Assembly: GCA_016928295.1 (NCBI GenBank)
Contig: JAFGLA010000100.1
Location: forward strand, 1-38,437
Source: Opitutales bacterium
GTDB lineage: Bacteria; Verrucomicrobiota; Verrucomicrobiia; Opitutales; Oceanipulchritudinaceae
Direction: 5' to 3'
DNA: 38,437 bases
Shown here: piece by piece, positions 1 to 8,886 of the stretch
How positions within the stretch are numbered: the stretch's first letter is position 1
Layout of the letters: each line of letters opens with the position of its first letter
Made by a program: the position numbers and the translations under genes
The notes under the pieces: model-generated
Told to the model about the DNA's origin: nothing
The model's database searches: none
Seen by the model: only the letters and a program-made list of their open reading frames with translations

Positions 1-482
<482 letters not shown>

Positions 483-704
483 TGCGGGGCTGTTCTTCGC
501 TTCTTTCCCGTCATCGCATGCTTCCTCATCGGGGGTGATTGCGCGAATGTGAATGCGTCTTCGGCTGGGGTGTTTACTTTTCAAGAATGCCGCGTTGCGT
601 GAAAAATGCAGGAATATGACCCTTTCGGCGTAACATATCGCGGCGCGAGCTTGACCTTGTGCCCGTTTTAAGGCTCGATAAAAAAACTTTACCCATCGAA
701 GCCA

Positions 705-2441
705 ATGGCCGAGGAAACGCCCCGGAACGAACAGTCCGCCCCACTCAACGTGGATATTGATCTCACCAGTCTGAACGATCTGGCCCTCGGGCCGAGATGG
801 AGCAGCGGACCTGTGTCCGCAAACATGCCCCGACAGAGCTTTCGCGACGATCGCGAGCGTGGACCCCGTCCGCCTCGTTCTTCGCAGCAAGGCCAGCGCA
901 AGGACCGTCGTCCGCCCCGTCAGAGGAGCGATGCCGCCGCACCTGCCGCAGAGGGGGAGCAGCGTCAGCCCCGTGGAGAGCGTCCCGCGCGTTCCGAGCG
1001 CAGCGACAGGCCCCAGCGCGACAACCGCGGCCCGCGCCGCGAGTATTCGCGTCAGGCTCCGCCCCCGCCCTTCAAGCCCGTGGTGCAGATTGCGCTCTAC
1101 CCCGAGGAAGCGCCCTTCAAGAAGCTAAGTGAAGCGATCAAGAACTCAGGCCGCACTTACGAGCTGTTCGAGATTGCCCGCCTCATCCTTGAAAAGCCCG
1201 AACGCTTTGTCCTGGTAATTCACCCCCTGCCGGAAGCGCAGAGCCAGGTGCTCCACATTTCCGCGCCGGACAATCTCCCATTCCTCAGCGAGGAAGAGGC
1301 GATTGCGCACGTTTTCTCCGTTCACGCCGACAAGTTCTTCGACGTCGAAGAGGTGGAAGTGGAAGCGCCGAAGGGTAATTTCCAGATTGTAAGTCGCTGC
1401 GGCATAACGGGCGAGCTTCTCGCTCCGCCCAACTACCACCGCTACCAGCAGATTTTGCAGGCGCATCACGCGGCCCGTCTGGCCAACATGCCCTACGAAC
1501 GCTTTGTTTCCCGCATCGAGACGGTGCGTGAAAAGGAAGCTATCGACCAGTGGGTTGAAAAGATGCGCAAGCAGACGCGCTACAAGCTCAAGGAAGCCGT
1601 CGAAGGCGTTCCCTCTGAGTTTGACAGCCTTGACAGCGCCCGCTTCCAGCTCGTGCTGCACGCCAAGGACAAGCTCGTCCGCACGGTGCAGAACGCGCGT
1701 TTCGAGGGCCGTCTTGTCGAGGTAATGCCCGAAGGGGACATCCGCACAAGCCTTGAAACCGTGCTTGAGCAGCAGCGCCGCTTCCCGCTCGATACCGCCA
1801 ACAACCTGCGTGGCCGCCTGCGCCGCATGGGCTTCAGCGTGTATAAGAAGGGTTCCAAGGGCATTTCCTACGTCTGTGCAATCCGCCGCGCCTTCCGCAA
1901 ACCCGGAGAGACTTTTGGCGAAAGCGTGCAGCAGCTAGTCGAGTTTATCGAAGCGCACCCGGGCTTCCCCGCCACGGACTTGCCAAAGGAATACCTCGGC
2001 ACCGAGATTCCCGAAGGTGGCGACACGGCCATGTCTGCAGAGGATCAGGAACGCCTGCGCCTTTTGCGCAACGACTTGCGTTGGCTTATTACAAGCGGCT
2101 ATGTGACAGAATACAGCAACGGCAAGCTCTTTGCCCCGCCGCCGATGGATGGCGCCTCTCAGGGCGATGACGATGCAGACGCGAAGGACGCGTCCGCCGA
2201 CGCAGTGGCCGAGTCTCAGTCTGCCGAAGCGGTGGAAACCGCAGTGAAAGCCGAAGTCGCCGAAGAAGTTGCACCGGTTGAAGAGGCCGCTTCCGTTGAA
2301 GAGCCTGTAAGGTCCGTTGCGGAAGCCGAAGAGGCTCCTGCTGTCGAGGCTGTCGCCGAAGCTGAAACGCCCGCCGAAGCCCCGTCAGAAGAAGCCGCGC
2401 CTGAAGCGACTGTCGAAGAGGAAAAGGAAAAGAGCGAATAG
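705..2441 (+). CDS. Large protein of unknown function with disordered basic N-terminus and acidic C-terminus
   Basis: I do not recognise a named family. The 578 residues fall into three parts. Residues 1-125 are low complexity, rich in Arg, Pro, Gln and Asp with repeated R-P/R-D-R patterns. Residues ~125-455 look folded (FKPVVQIALYPEE, then a TYELFEIARLILEKPERFVLVIHP helix-strand run, a GNFQIVSRCGITGELLAPPNYHRY segment, and a later RRMGFSVYKKGSKG segment). Residues ~455-578 are acidic Ala/Glu/Val repeats. An H-x4-H pair (AHVFSVHADKF) resembles the second half of a C2H2 zinc finger, but the paired cysteines are absent. The basic N-tail suggests nucleic-acid or ribosome contact; that is inference. 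The ATG at 705 is the first in-frame start and has no strong Shine-Dalgarno; a weak TTGTGC-16-TAAAAA promoter-like pair lies at 657-684. A strong terminator follows. Confidence 0.85.
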   Translation: MAEETPRNEQSAPLNVDIDLTSLNDLALGPRWSSGPVSANMPRQSFRDDRERGPRPPRSSQQGQRKDRRPPRQRSDAAAPAAEGEQRQPRGERPARSERSDRPQRDNRGPRREYSRQAPPPPFKPVVQIALYPEEAPFKKLSEAIKNSGRTYELFEIARLILEKPERFVLVIHPLPEAQSQVLHISAPDNLPFLSEEEAIAHVFSVHADKFFDVEEVEVEAPKGNFQIVSRCGITGELLAPPNYHRYQQILQAHHAARLANMPYERFVSRIETVREKEAIDQWVEKMRKQTRYKLKEAVEGVPSEFDSLDSARFQLVLHAKDKLVRTVQNARFEGRLVEVMPEGDIRTSLETVLEQQRRFPLDTANNLRGRLRRMGFSVYKKGSKGISYVCAIRRAFRKPGETFGESVQQLVEFIEAHPGFPATDLPKEYLGTEIPEGGDTAMSAEDQERLRLLRNDLRWLITSGYVTEYSNGKLFAPPPMDGASQGDDDADAKDASADAVAESQSAEAVETAVKAEVAEEVAPVEEAASVEEPVRSVAEAEEAPAVEAVAEAETPAEAPSEEAAPEATVEEEKEKSE

Positions 2442-2470
2442 CTCCGCAGTTTTCCAAAAACTATATTTAG

Positions 2471-2510
2471 CAGGGTCGATGGGGTTTACTCCCGGTCGGC
2501 CCTGTTTTGT
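2471..2510 (+). terminator. Rho-independent terminator after the 578-residue protein gene
   Basis: Left arm 2471-2484 and right arm 2491-2504 pair at 13 of 14 positions (including two G-U pairs) around a six-base loop. The sequence TTTTGT follows directly. It ends the preceding transcript and isolates it from the arsenic genes downstream. Confidence 0.8.
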
Positions 2511-2623
2511 GTCGGGGAGCGTCTGTTTGCATACGCGCCCAATGCTTCCGTTGGCTGTGACGATTCCGTTACGGCGGAAATAATCCAAGCGGGATTCAGC
2601 CTCATGTGTATATTACGGTAAAT

Positions 2624-3070
2624 ATGAACAAGCCCCTGATACTCGTTCTCTGCACAGGCAACTCCTGCCGAAGCCACATGGCGCACGGAGTGCTCGAAAA
2701 CGCCCTTGGCGACATCGCCGAAATCCGCAGTGCGGGCACCCGCCCCGCCGGATACGTCCACCCGAAGGCAATCGAGGTGATGCGCGAAGTCGGCATCGAC
2801 ATATCTAGTCACCAGTCGCGCAACCTTTCCGAATACCTCCATAGCGGCGCAAGGACGGTAATCACCGTATGCGGCGGTGCGAACGAGGACTGCCCCGTGT
2901 TCCCGGGCAAAGTCCGGCGTATGCACATTGGCTTTGACGATCCAGCCAAGGCTATGGGCAGCGAAGAGGAGGTGCTCAGCGAGTTCCGCCGCGTGCGCGA
3001 CGAGATCCGCACCGTGTTCGGCGCCTTTGCCGACGGCTACCGTCATGGCAGGGAGGATGCCGCCATATGA
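2624..3070 (+). CDS. arsC: Arsenate reductase, thioredoxin-coupled (LMW-PTP fold)
   Basis: Reduces arsenate to arsenite in the cytoplasm, using an intramolecular cysteine relay and then thioredoxin. From the ATG at 2624 the protein has 148 residues. The P-loop CTGNSCRS starts at Cys10. The relay cysteines lie in VCGGANEDC (Cys83 and Cys90), with the same spacing as the Bacillus/Staphylococcus ArsC Cys82/Cys89 pair. The [10 protein letters not shown] block follows, as in that family. A GTG at 2606 would add six residues, but 2624 puts the catalytic Cys at the usual position 10. The stop overlaps the start of acr3 by four bases (ATGA), so the two are translationally coupled. A thioredoxin reductase gene lies at 23930. 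The plain tyrosine phosphatase alternative is unlikely because of the relay cysteines. Confidence 0.94.
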   Translation: MNKPLILVLCTGNSCRSHMAHGVLENALGDIAEIRSAGTRPAGYVHPKAIEVMREVGIDISSHQSRNLSEYLHSGARTVITVCGGANEDCPVFPGKVRRMHIGFDDPAKAMGSEEEVLSEFRRVRDEIRTVFGAFADGYRHGREDAAI

Positions 3071-4143
3071 GCGCCGGAAGCGATGCGCAAAACGCAGTCT
3101 GCCCGCCCTGCGCCAAGAGGCTGGGCCTTATGGACCGCTATCTCACGCTCTGGATACTCCTCGCAATGGGGCTTGGCGTGGGGTTTGGCGCACTTTGGGA
3201 AGGAGCCTCGGACTTTGTGGGCCGCTTCCAGTATGGCACGACAAACGTTCCGATCGCCATCGGCCTTATCCTCATGATGTATCCCCCGCTGGCCAAGGTG
3301 GACTACGTCAAATTACCACGCGTATTTACTAACCTCAAGGTGCTGGGCCTGTCGCTCCTTCAGAACTGGCTCATCGGGCCGTTGCTCATGTTCGCGCTGG
3401 CAATAGCGTTCCTTAGCGGGCACCCCGAGTACATGACGGGCCTGATTCTCATCGGCCTTGCCCGCTGCATCGCGATGGTGATCGTCTGGAACAGCCTTGC
3501 CGATGGCGACAGCGAATACGCGGCGGCCCTTGTCGCATTCAACAGCGTGTTCCAGATACTCTTTTTCAGCCTATACGCATGGTTTTTCATCAGCGTTCTA
3601 CCCCCGCTCTTCGGGCTGGAAGGCAGCGTTGTAGAGGTCAGCATGGGCGAGGTGGCAAAGAGCGTGTTCATCTACCTTGGCATACCCTTCCTTGCGGGAA
3701 TGCTGTCGCGCTTTGCGGGAGTCGCCATCAAGGGGCGCGAATGGTACGAGAAGGTGTTTATCCCGCGCATCAGCCCGATTACGCTTATCGCGCTGCTGTT
3801 CACGATCGTTGCCATGTTCAGCCTTCAGGGAGAGCGCATTGTGGATACCCCGCAGGATGTGCTGCTGATCGCCGTGCCGCTGACTCTGTACTTCGTCATC
3901 ATGTTCGTTGTCAGCTTCCTCATGGGCAAGCGTTCCGGTGCCAACTACCCGCAGACAACGACGCTGGCCTTTACCGCAGCGAGCAACAACTTCGAGCTGG
4001 CAATCGCCGTCGCTGTTGCCGTTTTCGGGATCAATTCCGCCGTGGCCTTCACCGCCGTCATCGGGCCGCTCGTCGAAGTGCCCGTTATGCTTGCGCTAGT
4101 GCACGCGGCATTCTGGTTTCGCAGGCGCTTGTACGCTAAATAG
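3067..4143 (+). CDS. acr3: Arsenite efflux transporter, ACR3 family
   Basis: Inner-membrane carrier that expels arsenite produced by ArsC. The 358-residue length and about ten hydrophobic segments fit ACR3. The diagnostic block [19 protein letters not shown] (Cys134) and the block SNNFELAIA with Glu337 in GPLVEVPVM match the conserved Cys and Glu needed for arsenite transport in ACR3 proteins. The first ~20 residues ([16 protein letters not shown]) carry an extra CxxC-like pair of unknown meaning. It overlaps arsC by four bases. No ArsR-type repressor is encoded next to it, so regulation is unclear. No terminator is apparent before the next gene. Confidence 0.95.
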   Translation: MSAGSDAQNAVCPPCAKRLGLMDRYLTLWILLAMGLGVGFGALWEGASDFVGRFQYGTTNVPIAIGLILMMYPPLAKVDYVKLPRVFTNLKVLGLSLLQNWLIGPLLMFALAIAFLSGHPEYMTGLILIGLARCIAMVIVWNSLADGDSEYAAALVAFNSVFQILFFSLYAWFFISVLPPLFGLEGSVVEVSMGEVAKSVFIYLGIPFLAGMLSRFAGVAIKGREWYEKVFIPRISPITLIALLFTIVAMFSLQGERIVDTPQDVLLIAVPLTLYFVIMFVVSFLMGKRSGANYPQTTTLAFTAASNNFELAIAVAVAVFGINSAVAFTAVIGPLVEVPVMLALVHAAFWFRRRLYAK

Positions 4144-4244
4144 CACGATTCGCGCCGATGGCATCCCTTCGCGGCACTCTTCTGCGTGCGGCGCATAACG
4201 CCGCCCTTGCAGCGGGGCATTAGTGCCGATAGAGCTTGAATGCG

Positions 4245-5321
4245 ATGCCGCATCGGGAAGAGACGCCATTGGCCTATGCCCGCCAACCCCACAAGGCCGC
4301 CCAGCGCCTGCTGGGGGAGCTTGCGCCTCTACTCGCGGGCCATGTGCCGATTGACAGGGCACTGCGCCTTGTGGCGGCCCAGCAGGGCGGTAAACGCGCA
4401 CGCGAAGCGGCCCTCGCGCTCGAAGCCGCCTTGCGCGAAGGGCGCCCCCTGTCTCTTGCAATGGAGCAGGCCCGCGACTTCTACGGCTCCGCTGCAATTG
4501 CGGCGGCAAGGGCAGGCGAAAGCTCCGGCAATCTTGCCGAATCACTTGGCCGCTACGTAAGTTATCTGCGCAAGCAGGCCGAAATGAAGCGCAAGCTAGG
4601 CTCCTCGCTCGCATACCCGGCAACGGTTCTGACAGTGGCTCTTGTCGCAATCGCACTCTTGCTAGGGCTGGTCGTCCCGCGAATGAGCGCCCTGCTCGAA
4701 GCTCTTGGCAACGGAGAGCCAGCCCTGCCGACGCGGATTCTGCTATCGCTTTCGGCGTTCATACGCGGCCCGATGTTTCTCTGGGCGCTCGTGCCGGCAC
4801 TTTTGTTCGTTATCTCGCTGTTTGTTCACGGGAAAGGCCGAATCTCGCTAATCGGAAGGCTCTCCCTGCGCCTGCCGGTCCTCGGGGCGGCGGTGCAGAT
4901 GGGGGCGCTTGCGCGGATGTGTGCGACATTGGCCGCGCTTTTGCGCTCTGGCGTTCCCTTGCCGGAAGGGCTGCGCCTTGCCGGTCCTGCCAGCGGGAAC
5001 CTTGTTCTTGCGCGGCGTGTGGAGGCTTTGTCGCGGGATGTCGAGCGGGGCCTGCCTTTGTCCGGCCTTATGCGCGGCATAACATGGCGGGGGATGGATC
5101 TTGCGGCGGAAGCGGCGGCTCTTGGCGAGGAAACCGGAGAGCTTGCCGAGCGGCTGGACTGGGCGGCTGGCGAATTGGAGGCGCGTAGCGTGGCCCGTTC
5201 CGCCACCTTGCTGGCTCTTCTCGAACCGGCGTTAATCATAATGATGGCTCTTGTTGTGGGTCTTGTCGCAGCTTCGCTTTTCATGCCGGTGCTGGCTCTT
5301 GCGGAGCGGGCAGGCGGTTGA
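4245..5321 (+). CDS. GspF/PilC-like inner-membrane platform protein
   Basis: Platform proteins of type II secretion and type IV pilus machines sit in the inner membrane and link the ATPase to the pseudopilus. Two T2SSF domains are visible. The first (residues ~8-125) carries LLAGHVPIDRALRLVA and ESSGNLAESLGRYVSYLRKQ. A TM segment and a central pair of hydrophobic stretches follow. The second domain (from ~220) has LLRSGVPLPEGLRL and EETGELAERLDWAAGEL, with a final TM near the C-terminus. At 358 residues from ATG 4245 it begins almost directly at the first domain and lacks the ~50-70-residue N-terminal region of typical GspF/PilC. A TTG start at 4236 is possible. No gspE, gspG or pilT partners are nearby, so it is an orphan and the specific machine cannot be named. 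Confidence 0.88.
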   Translation: MPHREETPLAYARQPHKAAQRLLGELAPLLAGHVPIDRALRLVAAQQGGKRAREAALALEAALREGRPLSLAMEQARDFYGSAAIAAARAGESSGNLAESLGRYVSYLRKQAEMKRKLGSSLAYPATVLTVALVAIALLLGLVVPRMSALLEALGNGEPALPTRILLSLSAFIRGPMFLWALVPALLFVISLFVHGKGRISLIGRLSLRLPVLGAAVQMGALARMCATLAALLRSGVPLPEGLRLAGPASGNLVLARRVEALSRDVERGLPLSGLMRGITWRGMDLAAEAAALGEETGELAERLDWAAGELEARSVARSATLLALLEPALIIMMALVVGLVAASLFMPVLALAERAGG

Positions 5322-5383
5322 TTAACGCCGGTTCGCAGATAGCCGCTTGACGCATGGGCGCGAGCGGGGCTAAGTAAGCAGTG

Positions 5384-6124
5384 ATGAGCGAACAAGACCA
5401 AGCTGCTGATGGTTGTCCCAGATTCAAACGCATAGTTCTCAAGCTGAGTGGGGAAGTTCTCCGCAGCAACGAGACTGGAAACACCATCGACGATGCGATT
5501 CTCGAAACCATCTGTCGCGAGGTGAAGGAAGTGCACGACATGGGCGTGCAGGTCGGCCTTGTCATCGGCGGAGGCAACATTTTTCGCGGTCTTGCCGGTT
5601 CCCAGCGCGGGACTGCCCGCACTACTGGCGACACGATGGGTATGCTCGCCACGGTGATCAACGGCCTCGCCCTGATGGATTGCCTTGAACGCATGGGCGC
5701 GCAGGTGCGCGTACAGAGCGCCATTCCGATGGAGAAGGTTGCAGAGCCGTTCATCCAGCGCCGCGCGGTGCGCCACTTTGAAAAGGGCCGTATCGTGATT
5801 TTTGTCGCCGGAACGGGCAATCCCTATTTCTCGACGGACACGACAGCCGCCCTTCGCGCAAGCGAAGTGCAGGCCGATGTCATCATGAAGGCCACCAAGG
5901 TGGACGGCATTTACGACAAAGACCCGATGAAGCACTCCGACGCTGTCAAATACGATACGGTGAGCTATTCGGAATGCCTGAGCAAGCGTCTCAACATCAT
6001 GGACTCGACAGCGTTCTCGCTGTGCATGGACAACAACATGCCCATCATGGTGTTCAGTATGCAGGAAGCTGGCAGCGTCCGCCGCGCCGTAATGGGCGAG
6101 AAGATCGGCACGCTCGTCAAGTAG
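5384..6124 (+). CDS. pyrH: Uridylate kinase (UMP kinase)
   Basis: Phosphorylates UMP to UDP in cytoplasmic pyrimidine synthesis; bacterial UMP kinases belong to the amino-acid-kinase fold. The sequence shows KRIVLKLSGEVL at residues ~16-26, GLVIGGGNIFRG at ~58-69, the GDTMGMLATVIN block, and FVAGTGNPYFSTDTTAALRA followed by KVDGIYDKDP. Length 246 is typical. A GTG lies immediately before the ATG, giving a possible one-residue extension; I chose the ATG. The usual neighbours tsf and frr are absent. A bidirectional terminator follows 24 bases after the stop. Confidence 0.97.
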   Translation: MSEQDQAADGCPRFKRIVLKLSGEVLRSNETGNTIDDAILETICREVKEVHDMGVQVGLVIGGGNIFRGLAGSQRGTARTTGDTMGMLATVINGLALMDCLERMGAQVRVQSAIPMEKVAEPFIQRRAVRHFEKGRIVIFVAGTGNPYFSTDTTAALRASEVQADVIMKATKVDGIYDKDPMKHSDAVKYDTVSYSECLSKRLNIMDSTAFSLCMDNNMPIMVFSMQEAGSVRRAVMGEKIGTLVK

Positions 6125-6148
6125 CTTCGGCTTGCGCATAGAGCGCAC

Positions 6149-6184
6149 AAAAAAACGCCCCACTATTAGCGGGGCGTTTTTTTT
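6149..6184. terminator. Bidirectional rho-independent terminator between pyrH and the convergent esterase gene
   Basis: A-run 6149-6155, stem CGCCCC (6156-6161) and GGGGCG (6171-6176) with a nine-base loop, then eight T at 6177-6184. The A-run and T-run extend the stem, so it works in both directions and serves both convergent genes. Confidence 0.92.
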
Positions 6185-6207
6185 GTATGCAGGCGTATCG
6201 GGCCTGA

Positions 6208-7692
6208 CTATTCGAGCGGCCAGTCGTCGCTGCGGAACGTGGAGGCGGGCAGGCCGTTGCCGCTTGCAAGGTTGGGCGTTGCGATGTCTGTCCAGGCAAA
6301 GCGCACCGCGACAGGCTCTTTCACCTCGGGGCTGGAGACGATCACCGTGTCGCCGTCGATCGTGGCCGTTGCGGGGTGGAACACGCGGTCTGCACCCGCG
6401 ACTTCAAAGTCCGTCAAAGGCTTTCCGTCCAGAGACTGGAGACCGTTGGCGTAGATGAAGTTGACGCGCAAGGAGCCGTTATCTTCCGAAAAGCCGCTGA
6501 AAAGCGGGCCGCAGGGGATTTCGTCGCTCACGTCATACACGCTGTATAGCGCCCAACCGGCGAGGCGTTCGGCCACTGTCAGCTTGTCCATCGGGTGTAT
6601 GTCATTGACGTTGCCCGCGTCCGTAATGACGACCATGCCGCTGTCCGGGATTAGGTCCAGGGCGCGGCGTTGCTGGTCGCGAAGCTGTGCAGCGCGGAAT
6701 GCCTCGGGATTTTCCGCATTGTAGCGGTAGGGCGGAATCTGCACGTAAAAGAAGGGCAGTTGCTCTCCCCAAGCGCTGCGCCAGCCGCGCACCATCGTGG
6801 CGAACATGTGCGCATACACCTCGTCGCCGCGGTTTGCGTTCACGTTCTCCTCGCCCTGATTCCAGAGAACGCCAGCCAGTTTGAAGGGTACAAGCGGGTG
6901 AATCATTGCGTTGTAGAGGACGCCCGGCGCGTTCGGCCCCCAAGTCTCGCGGTCGCGCGTCTTGAGAAACTCCGACAGCACACGGTCGCCGGTCATCAGC
7001 GGGGCAGGGGTCCACACGTCGGCTGGCGTGCCTCCCCAGCTGCTGTTTATTATGCCCACCGGCACGTCCAGCTCTTCCACAAGGCGGCGTGCAAAATAGT
7101 AGCCTGTGAGCGAAGTCTGTCGCATGGACTCGGGCGTGCACACTTCCCATGCCCCGTAGAGGTCGTTCTGCGGAGTGTCCGCGCTAACGTTGGCCACGTT
7201 GAAGAAGCGGATTAGCGGGTTGTTCGCCGCAGCCACTTGCGCGTCGATGTTGGCCAGTTCCTTTTCCACGTCGAAAGTTGGCTTGCTGCGCCCTTCCTTT
7301 ACGTCGTTTGCGAAATTGTAAACCCACTGGGCGCTGAAGGCCATGTTGCTCTGGCCGGAGCAAAGCCACACTTCGCCCATCAGAACGTCGTTCAGCACGA
7401 CTTCGTTCCAGCCCTTGACCTTGATAGTGTGCGGTCCTCCGGCTTCGGGTGTCTTGATCGTGATGGAAAAACGCCCGTCTCGCTTCACCAGTTGCGAGGG
7501 CTTTTCCTCGCACCAGTCTGTTTCCACCGTGACGGTTTCATACGGGGCGGCAAAGCCCCATATCGTGACTTCAGCATTGCGCTGAAGCACCATGTGGTCC
7601 CCGAAAATGCGGGGCAGTATCACGGTTCCTGAAAGGTAAGGAGTCATGGTCGTCGCGGCGCCAAGCAGCGCGCAGAGTATGCGAAGTTTCAT
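6208..7692 (-). CDS. Secreted sialate O-acetylesterase-like (SASA/SGNH) carbohydrate esterase
   Basis: Probably removes O-acetyl groups from glycans in the periplasm or outside the cell; the family includes sialate 9-O-acetylesterases and acetylxylan esterases. Residues 1-22 look like a signal peptide. The region to ~100 is a beta-sandwich-like domain. GEVWLCSGQSNM places the nucleophile at Ser115, INSSWGGTPAD is the second block, GVLWNQGEENV (~274-284) corresponds to the usual GVIWYQGESN, and NVNDIHPMDK (Asp364, His366) holds the other catalytic residues. The 494-residue length is usual. The 235 bp to the divergent membrane-protein gene presumably holds its promoter. The real substrate cannot be read from sequence; the GH127 gene nearby makes plant glycans plausible. 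Confidence 0.9.
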   Translation of the reverse strand: MKLRILCALLGAATTMTPYLSGTVILPRIFGDHMVLQRNAEVTIWGFAAPYETVTVETDWCEEKPSQLVKRDGRFSITIKTPEAGGPHTIKVKGWNEVVLNDVLMGEVWLCSGQSNMAFSAQWVYNFANDVKEGRSKPTFDVEKELANIDAQVAAANNPLIRFFNVANVSADTPQNDLYGAWEVCTPESMRQTSLTGYYFARRLVEELDVPVGIINSSWGGTPADVWTPAPLMTGDRVLSEFLKTRDRETWGPNAPGVLYNAMIHPLVPFKLAGVLWNQGEENVNANRGDEVYAHMFATMVRGWRSAWGEQLPFFYVQIPPYRYNAENPEAFRAAQLRDQQRRALDLIPDSGMVVITDAGNVNDIHPMDKLTVAERLAGWALYSVYDVSDEIPCGPLFSGFSEDNGSLRVNFIYANGLQSLDGKPLTDFEVAGADRVFHPATATIDGDTVIVSSPEVKEPVAVRFAWTDIATPNLASGNGLPASTFRSDDWPLE

Positions 7693-7927
7693 AACGTTTT
7701 TTGCGGGGGGTTAAAGCGGGGTGGCTCGATACGAGCAGCGTTCAAGACTTAGGGTATTGTGACGCGGCGCGCAAGGTTGTGTTCCGCGACAGGGCGGCTC
7801 TGTTTTTTGTCTTTGGCAGAGCAGGATTCACCGGATGCTTGCTTAGCGCCTGCCTAATACTGTAATTCTAATGCTGTTCGCATTTTCTGTATCACCATAT
7901 CTCTCACTTCAAAACCCCTCCATCAAC

Positions 7928-8803
7928 ATGCGCGAGCGCGATCTTACCGAAGTATCCACGGGTCAAATCCTTTCTGAAGCGTTCGCCGCGTGGCGGCACA
8001 ACCTGCTATGGATTAGCTGGGCGTTTCTTATGCCGTTTATCGTGGGCATTGCTTGGGGTTACTTTGTTCCCATTGTCCCGCTTCAGAAGGGGCAGACGAT
8101 TTCGGACTTATTTGCTGCGCAGACCGTGTCGCCAGCCTTGCTCGGAATCGTTGGTGTGTGTTACCTGGCGTTTTCAGTCCTTGTGTATTACGGGCAGTTT
8201 ATTTGTTGTCTGCGCGCCGTTCGGGGCGAGCCGTTAAGTGTCGGGACTGTGTTTTCCGGTGGCGTCGTGGACACGCTTAGGTTTTTCGGTGCGTCTATGA
8301 TCATGGCTGTGTTGATGATGTTGGGCTTTATCCTGCTGATTGTCCCGGGATTTATTGTCATTTTGACGCTGTTTCTCTTCCCCTTTGTAATGATTGACAG
8401 ACGGGATTTGGACCTCATTGAAGTGCTTGGCGAGACGCGCCGCCTTATGAAGGGCTTCAAGCTGGATCTGTTCGGCATCATGATAATTTTCGCGATTCCG
8501 TCGATTATCGTTCAGTTGCTTGTGGCATTCATGGTCAATCCGGAGAATGTCGTTCAGTTACAAGTTGTTACAATTGGTGCAGGATTGATGATGACGATTT
8601 TTGTAGCGCCTTGGGCCATGATCTCATACGCGCGTTTTTACGAGGAGCTGATTTCCCGAGACCTGCCCGAAAAGCCCCGTTGGAAAGAGCTGATCGAGGA
8701 AAAAGAGCGCAAAGCCGCCGACGGAGCTGCTGCGGATGAAGACATTACGCCCGTTCCAGAGCCGCCCAAGATGAGCGATGGCAATTCCGGCCCTGCCTCA
8801 TAA
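7928..8803 (+). CDS. Six-TM integral membrane protein of unknown function
   Basis: I recognise no specific function. From the ATG at 7928 (MRERDLTEVSTGQILSEAF) the protein has 291 residues, with about six hydrophobic segments between residues ~25 and ~245. It includes the tandem pair MAVLMMLGFILLIVPGFIVIL and an IDRRDLDLIEVLGETRRLMKG loop. The layout of a short amphipathic N-terminus, a xxVPGFI segment and a cytoplasmic loop with E-x3-R-R resembles the YciC/GPDPase-membrane-domain-like superfamily. The last ~45 residues are charged (KELIEEKERKAADGAAADED) and probably cytoplasmic. An upstream ATG at 7871 would add 19 residues that look unlike the rest. It is flanked by convergent proA and a divergent esterase, so it appears monocistronic. 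Confidence 0.82.
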   Translation: MRERDLTEVSTGQILSEAFAAWRHNLLWISWAFLMPFIVGIAWGYFVPIVPLQKGQTISDLFAAQTVSPALLGIVGVCYLAFSVLVYYGQFICCLRAVRGEPLSVGTVFSGGVVDTLRFFGASMIMAVLMMLGFILLIVPGFIVILTLFLFPFVMIDRRDLDLIEVLGETRRLMKGFKLDLFGIMIIFAIPSIIVQLLVAFMVNPENVVQLQVVTIGAGLMMTIFVAPWAMISYARFYEELISRDLPEKPRWKELIEEKERKAADGAAADEDITPVPEPPKMSDGNSGPAS

Positions 8804-8886
8804 GGCGGGTGTGTTTTCCTGACAGCGCGATGGGTCCAAGGGAGCCGCTGAAAACAGATGCTCCCCCGTTCCATTTTCGAGAGTTA

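Noticed and set aside
4826-6163. Minus-strand frame of about 445 codons opposite the GspF-like gene and pyrH
   Set aside because: Both opposing genes have strong family motifs; this frame is a compositional shadow.
7790-7840. GCTCTG/CAGAGC pair around a T-run in the gap before the six-TM protein gene
   Set aside because: The T-run is in the loop rather than after the stem, and six pairs can occur by chance.
8840-8865. GGGAGC/GCTCCC hairpin between the six-TM protein gene and convergent proA
   Set aside because: Only six pairs, a 14-base loop and no T-run on either strand; too weak to call a terminator.
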